Assembly: GCF_024518835.1 (NCBI RefSeq)
Contig: NZ_JANIGO010000002.1
Location: 749,522-813,521, forward strand
DNA from: Limnobacter humi
Lineage (GTDB): Bacteria > Pseudomonadota > Gammaproteobacteria > Burkholderiales > Burkholderiaceae_B
Reading direction: 5' to 3'
Length of the DNA: 64,000 bases
The notes under the pieces were generated by a model. It did no database searches and was not told where the DNA came from. It worked only from the letters and a program-made list of their open reading frames with translations. Below are positions 35,034-44,767 of this stretch, piece after piece. Position numbers and translations under genes: made by a program. Within the stretch, counting starts at the first letter, position 1. Every line of letters begins with the position of its first letter.

Positions 35034-35729
35034 TCACGCCGGGAAGCGCAAAGGGGCATCGCCCGGCTTCCACGGGGCCAGTTTGGGCATGGCCGCCTCA
35101 AACCAGTCGGCTGCTATAAACCGATGCAACCACTGTTGCAAAACAGGGAATTCAGTGTGGGAATCGAACCAGGTTTCATCGGCAATTCGGAACTGACGCA
35201 CAAACGGCAAAATGGCGCAGTCGTAAAAACCAGGTTGATCACCAAACAACCACCCGCCGCGCTGCTCCGCCAGGTGCGCATTCCAGGTGTTGAGAATATC
35301 CACGCACACCTGTCGGTGCGGCAGAGGGTCACAGTTCTCATAGCGGTTGGGGTATTTGTAGCGGTCCAAGGCCTGCTTAAAGGGCCCATCCAGCAGGGTC
35401 AGCCAGTCTTCGCCCTGCGACGTTTGCGACGGTGTGGTGGGTAACCAGCCAGCGGGCCAGTGTTGATCAACCGCCCAACGCATCACACCCAGGCTTTGGT
35501 CGATCACGGTGCCATCGATTAGCCACAACACCGGCACGGTGGCCTTGGGTGAAATCTCTCGGAGGTGGGTGGGTTTGTCGCGCAGCACGATTTCGCGCAC
35601 TTCCACGGCGCAACCACTGGCTAGCAAGGCAAGCCGGGCGCGCATGGCATAGGGGCAGCGCCGGAAGGTGTACAGCACCGGCAGCCCCAGTTGGTGTTGA
35701 AGGGTTGGATCCGTTACCACAATGCGCAC
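35034..35729 (-). CDS. glutathione S-transferase family protein
   Basis: 231 residues. The thioredoxin-like N-terminal domain has YTFRRCPYAMRARLAL, and TVPVLWLIDGTVIDQS is the cis-Pro and glutathione-binding part; a helical C-terminal domain follows. The CPYA motif is like omega- and glutaredoxin-type GSTs, so thiol transfer or dehydroascorbate-type reactions are possible. The start is GTG 35729, 3 nt after the trhO stop, and no clear ribosome site precedes it, so coupling is likely. Confidence 0.85.
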   Translation of the reverse strand: MRIVVTDPTLQHQLGLPVLYTFRRCPYAMRARLALLASGCAVEVREIVLRDKPTHLREISPKATVPVLWLIDGTVIDQSLGVMRWAVDQHWPAGWLPTTPSQTSQGEDWLTLLDGPFKQALDRYKYPNRYENCDPLPHRQVCVDILNTWNAHLAEQRGGWLFGDQPGFYDCAILPFVRQFRIADETWFDSHTEFPVLQQWLHRFIAADWFEAAMPKLAPWKPGDAPLRFPA

Positions 35730-35732
35730 GCA

Positions 35733-36731
35733 CTACGCTTCGGTGGTTTCGCGCGGTGGCATTTTCCGGCCAATGTGCCGTTCGTTGCGGGCCTGGGCCA
35801 AGCGGATTTGCTTCTGCCGCTCACCAAAGCGCTGCTTTTGGTCTTCGGTTAGCGAGTCGTAACAGTGGGGGCAGCCCACGCCCTGAATGTATTTGTCACT
35901 CTGTTTTTCTTCATCGGTGATGGGCATGCGGCAGGCGTGGCACAGGTCATAGTGACCCACCTGCAAACCATGCGTCACCGACACCCGTTGATCAAACACA
36001 AAGCATTCGCCTTTCCAGAGGCTTTCCTCTTCCGGCACCTCTTCCAGGTATTTCAAAATACCGCCCTGCAGGTGGTAGACCTCATCAAAGCCTTGCTCCA
36101 ACATGAATGCAGTGGCTTTTTCGCAGCGAATACCACCGGTACAAAACATGGCAATTTTTTTGGGGCGCTTTTCCGCTGGCAAGCTTTTCAGGTTGGTTTC
36201 CACCCACGCCGGAAACTGGCGGAAGGTGGTGGTTTGGGGGTCCACCGCATGTTCAAACGTGCCAATGGCGTATTCATAATCGTTGCGCGTGTCGATCACC
36301 AGGGTATCGGGGTCGGATATCAGCGCATTCCAGTCTTTGGGCGGCACATAGCGACCAACCAACCGGTTGGGGTCAATGCCCTCCTTGCCCATGGTCACAA
36401 TTTCCTTCTTCAACTTCACCTTCATGCGGATGAAGGCCTGCTCGGGCGACAGCGAATACTTGGGTGCCAGGTCCGCGAAGCGGGAGTCAGCCCACAGGTG
36501 CTTCATCAACGCGACAATGCCATCGCGCGGGCCGCTCACCGTACCGTTGATGCCCTCAGCAGCCAGCAACAAGGTGCCCACAATCTCGTTGGCATGGCAC
36601 ACCTGCTCCAGCACGGGCTTGATCTGCTCGAAATCGGGCAAACTCACAAACTTATATAGGGCAGCCACCACAAATGGGCCGCTGCTGGAGTCGACTTGCG
36701 GAATAGAATCTTCGTTCAGGTTAGTGGCCAT
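35733..36731 (-). CDS. trhO: tRNA uridine(34) 5-hydroxylase TrhO
   Basis: 332 residues of the YceA family: an N-terminal acylphosphatase-like fold, a rhodanese domain with the active Cys in [12 protein letters not shown] (near residue 190), and a C-terminal zinc-finger-like segment CHACRMP...CPHCYD. It uses O2 to hydroxylate U34 of certain tRNAs. ATG 36731 is chosen as the family start. The GST gene follows directly. The start region diverges from the CBS-domain gene. Confidence 0.94.
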   Translation of the reverse strand: MATNLNEDSIPQVDSSSGPFVVAALYKFVSLPDFEQIKPVLEQVCHANEIVGTLLLAAEGINGTVSGPRDGIVALMKHLWADSRFADLAPKYSLSPEQAFIRMKVKLKKEIVTMGKEGIDPNRLVGRYVPPKDWNALISDPDTLVIDTRNDYEYAIGTFEHAVDPQTTTFRQFPAWVETNLKSLPAEKRPKKIAMFCTGGIRCEKATAFMLEQGFDEVYHLQGGILKYLEEVPEEESLWKGECFVFDQRVSVTHGLQVGHYDLCHACRMPITDEEKQSDKYIQGVGCPHCYDSLTEDQKQRFGERQKQIRLAQARNERHIGRKMPPRETTEA

Positions 36732-36891
36732 GGCAGCACAGCATGTCAAATCAGGTAACCCGTGATTGTACTTCACCTGCGTTTTCAAGACCATGCCTGC
36801 ACCACCGACCCCATGGCGGTCATGTCCAGCAAACTGCCTGAAAAGCCCGGTTTGCTACACTACAGTCTGTTTCAACACCGACGAGTGCCCC

Positions 36892-38223
36892 ATGCACGCC
36901 CTGTGGACCCTGATTGCCCTGGTTCTGGTTTCTGGCTTTTTTGCCTTGTCTGAGATGGCCCTGGCCTCCAGCCGACGAAGTAAGTTAAGCAACATGGCCG
37001 AGCAAGGCAACCGTAAAGCCCGATTGGCGCTGCACATCATCGACCACCCCAGCCGCCTGCTGGCTGCCACACAAACCGGCATTACAGCAGCGGCCCTGCT
37101 GATGGGCGTTTACGGCGAATCGGCGTTGTCCACCGTGTTTGAACACGCCATTCAAACCCACTGGCCTGCTTTGTCTGACCATGCAGGCACAGTGTCTTTT
37201 GTCATCACGATTGCGCTGGTCACGGCGGTGTCGATTGTTTTGGGCGAGATTGTGCCCAAGCGCCTGGCCATTGCCAACCCAGAAGCTGTGGCCTTGTTTT
37301 GCGCGCCCATCATGTCGGCCTTCATTGCACTGATGCGGCCTGCCATCACCCTGCTGTCCAAAAGCGCCGACCTGGTATTGGCACTGGTGCCCTTTAAAGC
37401 AGCGCCTGCTGTCAACAGCGTGGAAGATATCCTTGCATTTCTGAACGAGAACCAGCAGGACGGTGCACTGGCACCCGAGGAAACCCACCTGATGGGCAAC
37501 GTGCTTCGTCTGGAGGACCGGCGCTTGGCTGCTGTCATGACCCCGGTCAGCGACGTTTCGTGGATCAACCTGGATGCGCCTCTGCCACAAAACCTGCTCA
37601 CATTGCGGGAAGCCCCACATTCTGTGTTGCCAGTGTGCAAAGGCAATTTGCAACAGGTGGTCGGCGTGATGGAAAGCCATGATATTTTGCAAGCCGCCAT
37701 TGCAGGCCAAATTGATTTCAGCCAAATACCCGTGCAACCCGCCCTGTTTGTGCCGGCCTCACTCACCTTGGTTGACCTGCTGCGGACCTTCCGCAAACAG
37801 AAAAATACCTTTGCATTTGTGGTGAGCGAATTTGGCATGACCGAAGGGATTGTCACCATTGATGATGTGATTTCCAGCGTGGTTGGGGACATGATGCCGG
37901 TGCTGGATGAGGCACTGGAAACCCTGGCAGTGAAACGCGAAGACGGCTCCTGGTTACTGGATGGACTGCTGCCGGTCGATGAAATGTGCGGCAAACTGCG
38001 CTTGCGCGAATTGCCGATTGATGAACTGGGCAATTTTCACACGGTGGGGGGATTTGTGCTGGCCGTGCTGGGCCGCAAGCTGGGCCGTATTCCCAAAAAA
38101 TCGGAAAAATTCAGCTACGGTGACTGGACGTTTGAGGTAATGGATGTCGACGGCCACCGGGTTGATCAGGTATTGGCCTCACCAGCGGGAGGAGGCTCAC
38201 CCAGTGAGCCTGACCGCCAGTAA
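36892..38223 (+). CDS. CNNM/CBS-domain hemolysin-like transporter (CorC/HlyC family)
   Basis: 443 residues. Four membrane segments in residues 1-150 form a DUF21/CNNM domain (SGFFALSEMALASSRRSKL at its start), residues about 200-330 hold two CBS repeats (EDRRLAAVMTPVSDVSW), and the C-terminus is a CorC/HlyC domain (DGLLPVDEM, ELGNFHTVGGFVLAVLGRK). Relatives are linked to Mg2+ or Co2+ efflux or other ion transport. ATG 36892 is used as the start. The last codons carry the palindrome described at 38193. Confidence 0.92.
   Translation: MHALWTLIALVLVSGFFALSEMALASSRRSKLSNMAEQGNRKARLALHIIDHPSRLLAATQTGITAAALLMGVYGESALSTVFEHAIQTHWPALSDHAGTVSFVITIALVTAVSIVLGEIVPKRLAIANPEAVALFCAPIMSAFIALMRPAITLLSKSADLVLALVPFKAAPAVNSVEDILAFLNENQQDGALAPEETHLMGNVLRLEDRRLAAVMTPVSDVSWINLDAPLPQNLLTLREAPHSVLPVCKGNLQQVVGVMESHDILQAAIAGQIDFSQIPVQPALFVPASLTLVDLLRTFRKQKNTFAFVVSEFGMTEGIVTIDDVISSVVGDMMPVLDEALETLAVKREDGSWLLDGLLPVDEMCGKLRLRELPIDELGNFHTVGGFVLAVLGRKLGRIPKKSEKFSYGDWTFEVMDVDGHRVDQVLASPAGGGSPSEPDRQ
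38193..38211. repeat. palindrome near the end of the CBS-domain gene, similar to 33389-33411
   Basis: AGGCTCAC (38193-38200), CCA, GTGAGCCT (38204-38211): arms are perfect. It differs from the 33391-33409 copy at two positions in the spacer. It falls inside the coding end and close to the convergent ispH stop, so it may be part of a terminator or chance. Confidence 0.6.
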
Positions 38224-38229
38224 ACAAGC

Positions 38230-39177
38230 TCAGTGCTTGATACCGGATGGCTGCCCGGACAAACCTTTTGGCAGTGGAAATGATATGTTCTCTTGTACAC
38301 CATCCAGATTGCGCACCGATGTGGCGCCCCACTCCTTCAAGCGCTTGATCACTGCCTGCACCAAATGCTCGGGGGCCGAGGCACCTGCGGTTAAACCAAC
38401 CTGCTTCGCACCGTCAAACCAACTCTTGTCGAGGCTGTCCGCATTTTCAATCAGCTTGGCAGGTACGCCCAGTTTCTCAGCCACTTCGCGCAACCGGTTG
38501 GAATTTGAACTGCTGGGGCTGCCCACCACCAACACAATGTCCACCTGGCGCGCCATGAACTTCACCGCATCCTGCCGGTTTTGAGTGGCGTAACAGATGT
38601 CTGCTTTTTTGGGTTCGCGGATGTGAGGATACTTGGCCTTCAGCGCCGCAATCACCTTGGAGGCATCATCCACGCTGAGAGTGGTTTGCGTCACGTAAGC
38701 CAACTCATTGGATTGCACCTGAAGGCGGGCCACATCATCCTCTGTTTCAACCAGGTAAATACCGTCTTTTACCTGGCCCATGGTACCCTCGACTTCAGGA
38801 TGCCCCTCGTGACCGATCATAATGATTTCACAGCCCTGAGCGCGCATTTTGCTCACTTCCACATGCACCTTCGTGACCAGCGGGCAAGTGGCATCAAAAA
38901 CCTTCAAACCCAAACCGTCTGCCTGAGTCCGAACATCCTGCGACACGCCGTGGGCAGAAAACACCACGGTAGAACCCACGGGCACGTCTTCTAGTTCGTC
39001 GACAAAAATAGCCCCCTTGTTGCGAAGGTCGTCGACCACCGTTTTGTTGTGCACAATTTCATGCTTGACATAGATGGGTGCGCCAAACTGTTGCAAAGCC
39101 CGCTCCACGATTTCAATGGCGCGGTCCACGCCAGCACAAAAGCCGCGGGGTTGGGCCAGGCTGATTTCAAGGCTCAT
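38230..39177 (-). CDS. ispH: 4-hydroxy-3-methylbut-2-enyl diphosphate reductase
   Basis: 315 residues, the last enzyme of the MEP isoprenoid pathway, using a [4Fe-4S] cluster to make IPP and DMAPP. The N-terminal [15 protein letters not shown] carries the first cluster Cys, CPLVTKVH the second and [11 protein letters not shown] the third region with conserved Ser, Thr and Asn. Essential in most bacteria with this pathway. ATG 39177 overlaps the fkpB stop (TGATG), so fkpB and ispH form an operon, as in many Proteobacteria. Confidence 0.98.
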   Translation of the reverse strand: MSLEISLAQPRGFCAGVDRAIEIVERALQQFGAPIYVKHEIVHNKTVVDDLRNKGAIFVDELEDVPVGSTVVFSAHGVSQDVRTQADGLGLKVFDATCPLVTKVHVEVSKMRAQGCEIIMIGHEGHPEVEGTMGQVKDGIYLVETEDDVARLQVQSNELAYVTQTTLSVDDASKVIAALKAKYPHIREPKKADICYATQNRQDAVKFMARQVDIVLVVGSPSSSNSNRLREVAEKLGVPAKLIENADSLDKSWFDGAKQVGLTAGASAPEHLVQAVIKRLKEWGATSVRNLDGVQENISFPLPKGLSGQPSGIKH

Positions 39178-39641
39178 CAAAGCACTCCAATCAATTGCAC
39201 TTCAAAACTTAGACGTTTGCCAGCCAAGGGGTGGTTAAAGTCAAACAGAATGCTGTCTTCACGGTCTTCCACCACGGTGCCTGCAAATTGCCCTCCATCG
39301 GGCGCGGGGAAATGCACGAAGTCTCCCGGCTCAAAGGTGGTGCCCTCCTCGGCGTAACTGTTCAGCAACGCTTTGCTCACTGGTCGATACAGGTCCGGGT
39401 TGGTGTCGCCATAACCACTGGATGCGGGAAGAATGAAGGTATCCCGCTGCCCTGCTTGCATGCCCATCAGACAACGCTCCAGCCCCTCGGCCAACTGCCC
39501 GGCGCCCATTTGAAGCGTCGCGGGCTTGTCTTCAAAGGTGGACACCACCACCTGCTGGCTATCGGCCAAACGAATGCGGTAATGCAAAGTAACGAAAGAC
39601 TGTTCGTTCACAACGGGCTTGGATTCTGCCGCATCGGTCAT
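39177..39641 (-). CDS. fkpB: FKBP-type peptidyl-prolyl isomerase SlpA/FkpB
   Basis: 154 residues. The FKBP fold with its SlyD-like insert is evident: [28 protein letters not shown], then the inserted part [17 protein letters not shown], and [18 protein letters not shown]. It isomerises peptidyl-prolyl bonds and may act as a chaperone. No metal-binding tail is present, unlike SlyD. ATG 39641 has AGGA about 9 nt ahead. It is the first gene of the fkpB-ispH operon and diverges from radC. Confidence 0.93.
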   Translation of the reverse strand: MTDAAESKPVVNEQSFVTLHYRIRLADSQQVVVSTFEDKPATLQMGAGQLAEGLERCLMGMQAGQRDTFILPASSGYGDTNPDLYRPVSKALLNSYAEEGTTFEPGDFVHFPAPDGGQFAGTVVEDREDSILFDFNHPLAGKRLSFEVQLIGVL

Positions 39642-39769
39642 GGTGGGGGTCCTGCTATTCAATGTTGACTAACTCGTATTTTAAGCGATTGACGCCAAGC
39701 GCTCCGCAGTGCTTGCGGGAACTCGCACAGCTGCCTGTACACAGAATAACTTTTATCAGCCCCCATCCC

Positions 39770-40453
39770 ATGACCATCCAACAATGGCCGGAACATGAGC
39801 GCCCCCGCGAGCGCCTCATTCAGCGCGGCGCCAACACCCTGTCCGATGCCGAATTACTGGCCATTTTCCTTCGGACAGGCCTGCCCGGGAAAAGTGCCGT
39901 AGACCTTGCGCGAGACATGATTCAAGCCTTTGGGGGACTTCAAAACCTTCACAAAGTCCCTCTGAGGGAGTGGTTGCAGGTCAAAGGACTGGGCCAAGCC
40001 AAATACGCGCAATTGCAAGCCTGCCTGGAAATGGCCAGGCGTTGCCTCAGTGGCGAGCTAAACGACACCCAGCAACGGGTCAACTCACCGGAGCGGTTTG
40101 AGCGCTTTGCCAGAGCCCACATCGGCCTGTCGACGGTTGAGCAGTTTTTGGTGATCGCCTTGGATAGCCAGTTGAAGGTGATTCAGCACCGGGTCCTATT
40201 TTCAGGCACGGTGAATAAAACCGCTGTGTTTCCGCGGGAGGTGCTCAAATTTGCCTTGGATTGCCAGGCAAGCCGCGTCCTGGTGGCACACAACCACCCC
40301 AGTGACTGCTGCAATCCCAGCGCAGCTGATGACAAACTGACCTTAGACCTTTGTGCTGCGCTTCGTTTGGTGGATCTTGAGTTGATTGATCACCTCATTG
40401 TGGGCAAAAGCTGCGTATTTTCATACCGACAGTCGTCGCGAAACCCGTTTTGA
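39770..40453 (+). CDS. radC: RadC-family JAMM-domain protein
   Basis: 227 residues. An N-terminal helix-hairpin-helix-like part ([25 protein letters not shown]) precedes the JAMM metal domain, which has [17 protein letters not shown] with both His and the Asp of the metal site. Despite the name, a role in DNA repair is not established; nuclease or protease-like activities are debated. ATG 39770 starts at the conserved N-terminus. rpmB follows after 175 nt, with its own promoter within that gap. Confidence 0.93.
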   Translation: MTIQQWPEHERPRERLIQRGANTLSDAELLAIFLRTGLPGKSAVDLARDMIQAFGGLQNLHKVPLREWLQVKGLGQAKYAQLQACLEMARRCLSGELNDTQQRVNSPERFERFARAHIGLSTVEQFLVIALDSQLKVIQHRVLFSGTVNKTAVFPREVLKFALDCQASRVLVAHNHPSDCCNPSAADDKLTLDLCAALRLVDLELIDHLIVGKSCVFSYRQSSRNPF

Positions 40454-40517
40454 AGGCACAACTGGCAAGGACCAGCTTCATTCCATGCAATTCATGGGTA
40501 AAAACCAGAAAAACCGC

Positions 40518-40546
40518 TGGGCATTCAGCAGCTTTTTCGGTACAAT
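40518..40546 (+). promoter_or_regulatory. predicted promoter of rpmB-rpmG
   Basis: TGGGCA (40518-40523) and TACAAT (40541-40546) are spaced by 17 nt, a reasonable sigma-70 promoter. It gives a leader of about 80 nt before rpmB. Confidence 0.6.
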
Positions 40547-40628
40547 CCACCCTTCGTTGCAAAGGCAAGGCTTGATGGCCTTTATCTTTGCTGTTAAACT
40601 AATGGACTTTGCTGAATTTGGGGTCATC

Positions 40629-40862
40629 ATGGCTCGCGTATGTCAAGTAACGGGTAAGCGCCCAATGGTTGGAAACAAAGTTTCCCACGCCAACAACAAA
40701 ACAAAACGTCGTTTTTTGCCGAACCTGCAAACACGCAAGTTCTGGGTAGAAAGCGAAAACCGCTGGGTTCGCCTGCGTTTGACCAACAATGCCCTGCGCA
40801 CCATCGACAAGAACGGCATTGACGCTGTTCTGGCCGACCTCCGCGCACGCGGCGAAATTTAA
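40629..40862 (+). CDS. rpmB: 50S ribosomal protein L28
   Basis: 77 residues, the complete L28: [20 protein letters not shown] at the start and [17 protein letters not shown] at the end. The single Cys is in a C-type variant without a full zinc knuckle. It sits on the large subunit near the exit region. ATG 40629 is the family start, and rpmG follows after 15 nt. Confidence 0.99.
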   Translation: MARVCQVTGKRPMVGNKVSHANNKTKRRFLPNLQTRKFWVESENRWVRLRLTNNALRTIDKNGIDAVLADLRARGEI

Positions 40863-40877
40863 GGCAGGAGTTGAATC

Positions 40878-41045
40878 ATGGCGAAAGGTGGCCGCGAGAA
40901 AATCAAACTGGAATCTACCGCTGGTACTGGTCATTTCTACACAACGACCAAGAATAAGCGTACAAAACCAGAGAAGATCGAGATCATGAAGTACGACCCA
41001 GTTGTACGCAAGCATGTGTCCTACAAGGAAACCAAACTGAAATAA
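40878..41045 (+). CDS. rpmG: 50S ribosomal protein L33
   Basis: 55 residues, too short to be found by usual length cutoffs. It reads [20 protein letters not shown] and ends [18 protein letters not shown], which is L33. It lacks the CxxC pairs of zinc-binding L33, so it is the zinc-free form. The GGAG at 40867-40870 lies ahead of ATG 40878. Cotranscribed with rpmB and ended by the hairpin at 41071. Confidence 0.98.
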   Translation: MAKGGREKIKLESTAGTGHFYTTTKNKRTKPEKIEIMKYDPVVRKHVSYKETKLK

Positions 41046-41068
41046 TTCAGTTCGGCAAAGTCTTCCAG

Positions 41069-41104
41069 AAAACCCGCTCAGTGAAAAACTCAGCGGGTTT
41101 TTTG
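41069..41104 (+). terminator. terminator of rpmB-rpmG
   Basis: AACCCGCT (41071-41078) and AGCGGGTT (41092-41099) form the stem, followed by TTTTT. A second hairpin for the convergent desaturase lies 100 nt on. Confidence 0.9.
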
Positions 41105-41208
41105 TTATCCAATCGCTAAAAGCGTCCCTTCCCCGCTGGGCTTTGCCCCCTACCCAGAGCCGCAAGAGCCATTGCAAGGCGCGCAATACACACCACGAAC
41201 CATCAAAC

Positions 41209-41237
41209 AAAAACGCCCCGGCGAACCGAGGCGTTTC
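41209..41237 (-). terminator. terminator of the desaturase gene
   Basis: On the minus strand AAACGCC and GGCGTTT form a stem with a 12-nt loop and end in a T-run. Confidence 0.75.
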
Positions 41238-41259
41238 CACATTCAACAAGCGATAGAAA

Positions 41260-42456
41260 TCACGCGGCGTAACGGCGAATACGCAGCGACATGTCCTGCA
41301 ACCACTGGTTACCACTCTGCTCTGCCTTGTCACACCACTGCTGCAAATGGGCCAACATCTGTTCTTTGCTCAAGTTGGTGCGCTCCCAAATAACCCGCAA
41401 TTCCCGACGCATTTCAACCAAACCGTGAATCAACGCTGACTGGGCGCACAGTTGTTCCAGCTCGGCACGCTGCGCGTTGCTCAATTTTGCCTCGTCAATG
41501 GACAACAGTTTTTTTGCCTTGGCCAACACACTGCGTTCTTGGGCGCTTTGGGCCTGCTGCTTCAAGCGGGCCGCCTCTGCACGGAAAGCCTTGCGCATGG
41601 AACTGGCGTAGCGGGCCATCACATCATATCGGTGGTTAATCACCGCCTGCACCGTGATCAAGTCTAGGCGCGCTTGGCCTTTGGATGCGAAACGTGGGCG
41701 CTGGGCAACCTTTTTAACGTTGACCAAACCCAGGAAACTGAACAATCGGATATACATCCAGCCAATATCAAATTCGTACCACTTCGAACTCAATTTGGCC
41801 GATGTGGCATGGGTGTGGTGGTTGTTGTGCAACTCTTCGCCGCCAATCAAAATACCCCAAGGGAGGATATTGCGGCTGGCATCCACGCAGTCGTAATTGC
41901 GATAACCCCAATAATGTCCAATGCCGTTGATGACACCCGCCGCCAACACAGGAATCCACAGCATCTGAATGCCCCAAATGCTGACACCTGGGAAGCCGAA
42001 CAGGATAAATTCCAACACCAACGTTACACCGACACCCTGCCAGGGAAAACGTTCGTACACTTTGTTTTCTAGCCAGTCGTTGGGGCAACCGTGTCCATAA
42101 CGGGCAATCGTTTCTGCATTGTTGGCTTCCGCACGGTAAAGCTCAGCGCCCTGCCAGAACACCGTTTTCAGACCACGGGTTTGCGGGCTGTGGGGATCTT
42201 CCGGTGTTTCGCATTTGGCATGGTGTTTGCGGTGAATGGCCGCCCAGGCCCGGGTGCTCATGCCGGTGGTCAGCCACAGCCAAGCCCTGAAAAAATGGGC
42301 CAGTGCGGGGTGTACATCCAATGCGCGGTGTGCCTGTGCGCGGTGCAAATAAACAGTCACCGCAACAATGGTGATGTGAGTGGCGATCAGGGTATAGATC
42401 ACCATCTCAGTCAGGGAAGCCCCGGTGATTCCGGAGGTCAGGAATTCAGCAATCAT
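41260..42456 (-). CDS. acyl-CoA/acyl-lipid delta-9-type fatty-acid desaturase
   Basis: 398 residues with the three His boxes of membrane desaturases: HRAQAH, HRKHHAKC and HNNHHTH, which bind two irons. Membrane segments lie around residues 18-40, 58-75 and 150-190. It introduces a double bond into acyl chains using O2. The last 120 residues are rich in Lys, Arg, Gln and Ala and predicted helical, a tail not needed for catalysis. ATG 42456 is chosen over GTG two codons earlier. The gene follows the rsmB-like gene by 150 nt. Confidence 0.93.
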   Translation of the reverse strand: MIAEFLTSGITGASLTEMVIYTLIATHITIVAVTVYLHRAQAHRALDVHPALAHFFRAWLWLTTGMSTRAWAAIHRKHHAKCETPEDPHSPQTRGLKTVFWQGAELYRAEANNAETIARYGHGCPNDWLENKVYERFPWQGVGVTLVLEFILFGFPGVSIWGIQMLWIPVLAAGVINGIGHYWGYRNYDCVDASRNILPWGILIGGEELHNNHHTHATSAKLSSKWYEFDIGWMYIRLFSFLGLVNVKKVAQRPRFASKGQARLDLITVQAVINHRYDVMARYASSMRKAFRAEAARLKQQAQSAQERSVLAKAKKLLSIDEAKLSNAQRAELEQLCAQSALIHGLVEMRRELRVIWERTNLSKEQMLAHLQQWCDKAEQSGNQWLQDMSLRIRRYAA

Positions 42457-42609
42457 GGTCACAATCTCAAAAAAGAGTAGGTCTGTTAACGGCAGCTCTT
42501 TTCATCCTCTGCTTGCTTCTGAAGCGGCCGCAATTCATTTTCAGTGCACAACTGTACTTCATAAAGCGAATGAAGTTTGGAATTTCTCTTCAGGAAATTT
42601 CGAAAACAT

Positions 42610-43974
42610 TCACGCTTTGGACCGTTGCAACACCGCTGCGAAAAACCCGTCAGACTCACCGTCTTCAGGCCACAACCGAAGCATGTCTGCAGCAGTGTCG
42701 GCCTTTTGTGGGCGTTCGTTGGGGTTGAGCACCTCTGTCCAGCGGCGCAAACGGAACTCTGGATGCGCAGCCAGGAAGGCCTCCACCACACGCTCGTTTT
42801 CATCCTGCAAAACGCTGCATGTGACGTAGATCAGACGTCCGTCTGGCTTGACCAGTTTGCTGGCCTGCTCAATGATGGACATTTGTTTCTCATTTAATTC
42901 TGCCAGACTTTGCAAATCCTGTCTGAATTTTAGATCCGGGTTACGCCGCAGGGTTCCCATGCCCGTGCATGGCACATCGACCAACACCCGGTCTGCTTTG
43001 CCGTAGTACTTGTTTAAGCGTGGGTCAGCCTCGTCGTTAATCACCAGGGTGTAAAAATTGCTCATGCCAGCCCGGGCTGCGCGCGGGCGGAATTTCTGCA
43101 ATCGGCGCTCAGAGGTGTCCAGCGCAACCACACGACCGGTGTTTTTCATCAGCGCGGCAATCGCCAAGGTTTTTCCGCCAGCGCCGGCGCAAAAATCAAC
43201 CACCAGGTCACTCCGACGGGGGGCCACCAACCGGCTCACCCATTGGCTGCCCGCATCTTGCACTTCAAAAGCCCCGTCCTGGAACAGGTCTGTCTTGCCC
43301 AGTGCAGGCTTGCCCTCCACCCGCAAAGCATCGGGCAGGCCCTCAATCGGCTCGCTCTTCACCCCCATGCCGGCCAAGGCCTGTTGCAAGTCGCCGGCCG
43401 TGATCTTCAAGGTGTTCACCCGAACATCCAGCGGAGCTGCCTTCAACACGGCCTGAGAAAAGGATTCCACCCGGTCCGGACCGAATTGGTCCAGCAGCTT
43501 GGCAGTCAGCCAATCGGGCAAACAGGTGCGCGGCTCAGAGGCCAAGTCATCCGCCGAAATGTTGATCACGCGGCTTAGCCATTCATTGTCACTTTGCCGA
43601 CCCGCAGACCAGACTGGCTCCGGTGCGCCGGACCACAACAGGGCCAGCTTGGCCTGACGCATCAATGGAGGACCCTCTGCAGCCTGTGCCAAGTGATTGA
43701 TGCGAAAACGATAACGCAACCAGCAGTACACGGCTTCGGCCACCAACGGGCGATCGCGCCCGCCCAGTTCCGGATGATCTTTGAAAAATCGCGAAATCGT
43801 GGCGTCGGCTGGACCTTCAAACTGGTTGAGCAAGTCGATCAATTGGGCCACCTGGCTGACCAAGCCGAAGCGTGAGACAGCCCCTTGCCTGGGTTCACCT
43901 GCTCGGCCGCGACCACCTGCCTTGTTGCTTTGTGGCTTGCGAAACGGCGTGTTTTTTTGATTGGAACCCACCAT
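42610..43974 (-). CDS. RsmB/NOP-family tRNA/rRNA cytosine-C5 methyltransferase
   Basis: 454 residues. The C-terminal Rossmann domain has VVDFCAGAGGKTLAIA (SAM site), VDVPCTGMGTLRRNPDLKFR (first catalytic Cys region) and YVTCSVLQDENERV (second Cys). The N-terminal NusB-like RNA-binding part is present after a basic leader. It modifies an RNA cytosine, most likely in 16S rRNA. ATG 43974 overlaps near the purN stop. No separate fmt or def genes are nearby, in contrast to many rsmB loci. Confidence 0.88.
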   Translation of the reverse strand: MVGSNQKNTPFRKPQSNKAGGRGRAGEPRQGAVSRFGLVSQVAQLIDLLNQFEGPADATISRFFKDHPELGGRDRPLVAEAVYCWLRYRFRINHLAQAAEGPPLMRQAKLALLWSGAPEPVWSAGRQSDNEWLSRVINISADDLASEPRTCLPDWLTAKLLDQFGPDRVESFSQAVLKAAPLDVRVNTLKITAGDLQQALAGMGVKSEPIEGLPDALRVEGKPALGKTDLFQDGAFEVQDAGSQWVSRLVAPRRSDLVVDFCAGAGGKTLAIAALMKNTGRVVALDTSERRLQKFRPRAARAGMSNFYTLVINDEADPRLNKYYGKADRVLVDVPCTGMGTLRRNPDLKFRQDLQSLAELNEKQMSIIEQASKLVKPDGRLIYVTCSVLQDENERVVEAFLAAHPEFRLRRWTEVLNPNERPQKADTAADMLRLWPEDGESDGFFAAVLQRSKA

Positions 43975-43976
43975 GG

Positions 43977-44642
43977 TCAATGTCCTTTGTTCATCATTTC
44001 AATGAGCAGGGGTGCCGCCAAGGCCCCCTGTACAGTCTGTGTGGTTTGGTCGGCAGACCATCGAAGACGTCCCGAGCACAGATCCGCCAACGCCCGTGGA
44101 AACAGCACATGCTCCAGTTTCAGCACTCTTGCCGCCAAGGTCTCGGCAGTGTCTCCGGGCAGCACCTGCACCACAGCCTGATCCACAATTGGACCATGGT
44201 CCAATTCGGGCGTGACAAAGTGAACAGTCGCGCCGTGCACTCGAACACCCGCATCGAGGGCCTGCTGGTGTGTTTTCAAACCCGGGAAAGCCGGCAACAG
44301 CGACGGGTGGATGTTAATCAGCCGCCCCAGGTAACGCTGTACAAACCCCGGTGTTAATACGCGCATGAAACCGGCCAGCACCACCCAATCTGAGTCAAAT
44401 CGGTCTATTTGCTCAGCCAAGGCCGCGTCAAAGGCCTCACGACTGTCAAAAGCAGTGTGGTCCAATACGGCAGTCGGTAACCCCGCTGCACGCGCCAGGT
44501 CTAGACCTGCGGCCTTGGGGCGGTTGGAAATCACGGCTCGGATTTGGTATTCGGACGTCTGTGTTGCGTGGTCGATCAAGGCTTGCAGGTTGGACCCTCG
44601 ACCCGAAATCAGGATGACCACGGAAGGAATGGATTTTTGCAT
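43977..44642 (-). CDS. purN: phosphoribosylglycinamide formyltransferase
   Basis: 221 residues, the 10-formyl-THF-dependent GAR transformylase of purine synthesis. It has VVILISGRGSNLQAL (phosphate loop), VLAGFMRVLTPGFVQRY, NIHPSLLPAFPGLKTHQQAL with catalytic His and Asn, and GATVHFVTPELDHGPI. The stop is 2 nt before the RNA methyltransferase start. The start is ATG 44642, divergent from the ribF promoter. Confidence 0.98.
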   Translation of the reverse strand: MQKSIPSVVILISGRGSNLQALIDHATQTSEYQIRAVISNRPKAAGLDLARAAGLPTAVLDHTAFDSREAFDAALAEQIDRFDSDWVVLAGFMRVLTPGFVQRYLGRLINIHPSLLPAFPGLKTHQQALDAGVRVHGATVHFVTPELDHGPIVDQAVVQVLPGDTAETLAARVLKLEHVLFPRALADLCSGRLRWSADQTTQTVQGALAAPLLIEMMNKGH

Positions 44643-44677
44643 GGCGCGAGTTTATCACTGCACGGGGAAAAAAGCCC

Positions 44678-44704
44678 TTGTTTTCAGAATTCAGGCCGTA
44701 TAAT
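44678..44704 (+). promoter_or_regulatory. predicted promoter of the ribF operon
   Basis: A perfect TATAAT lies at 44699-44704, with TTGTTT at 44678-44683, spaced 15 nt. It is 64 nt ahead of the ribF start. The -35 box and its spacing are less than ideal. Confidence 0.6.
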
Positions 44705-44767
44705 GGCAGGTTGTTTTGCAACACGGCAATGGCTTTTGGCCGCCTTTTTGACAGTCCATATCCCGGT

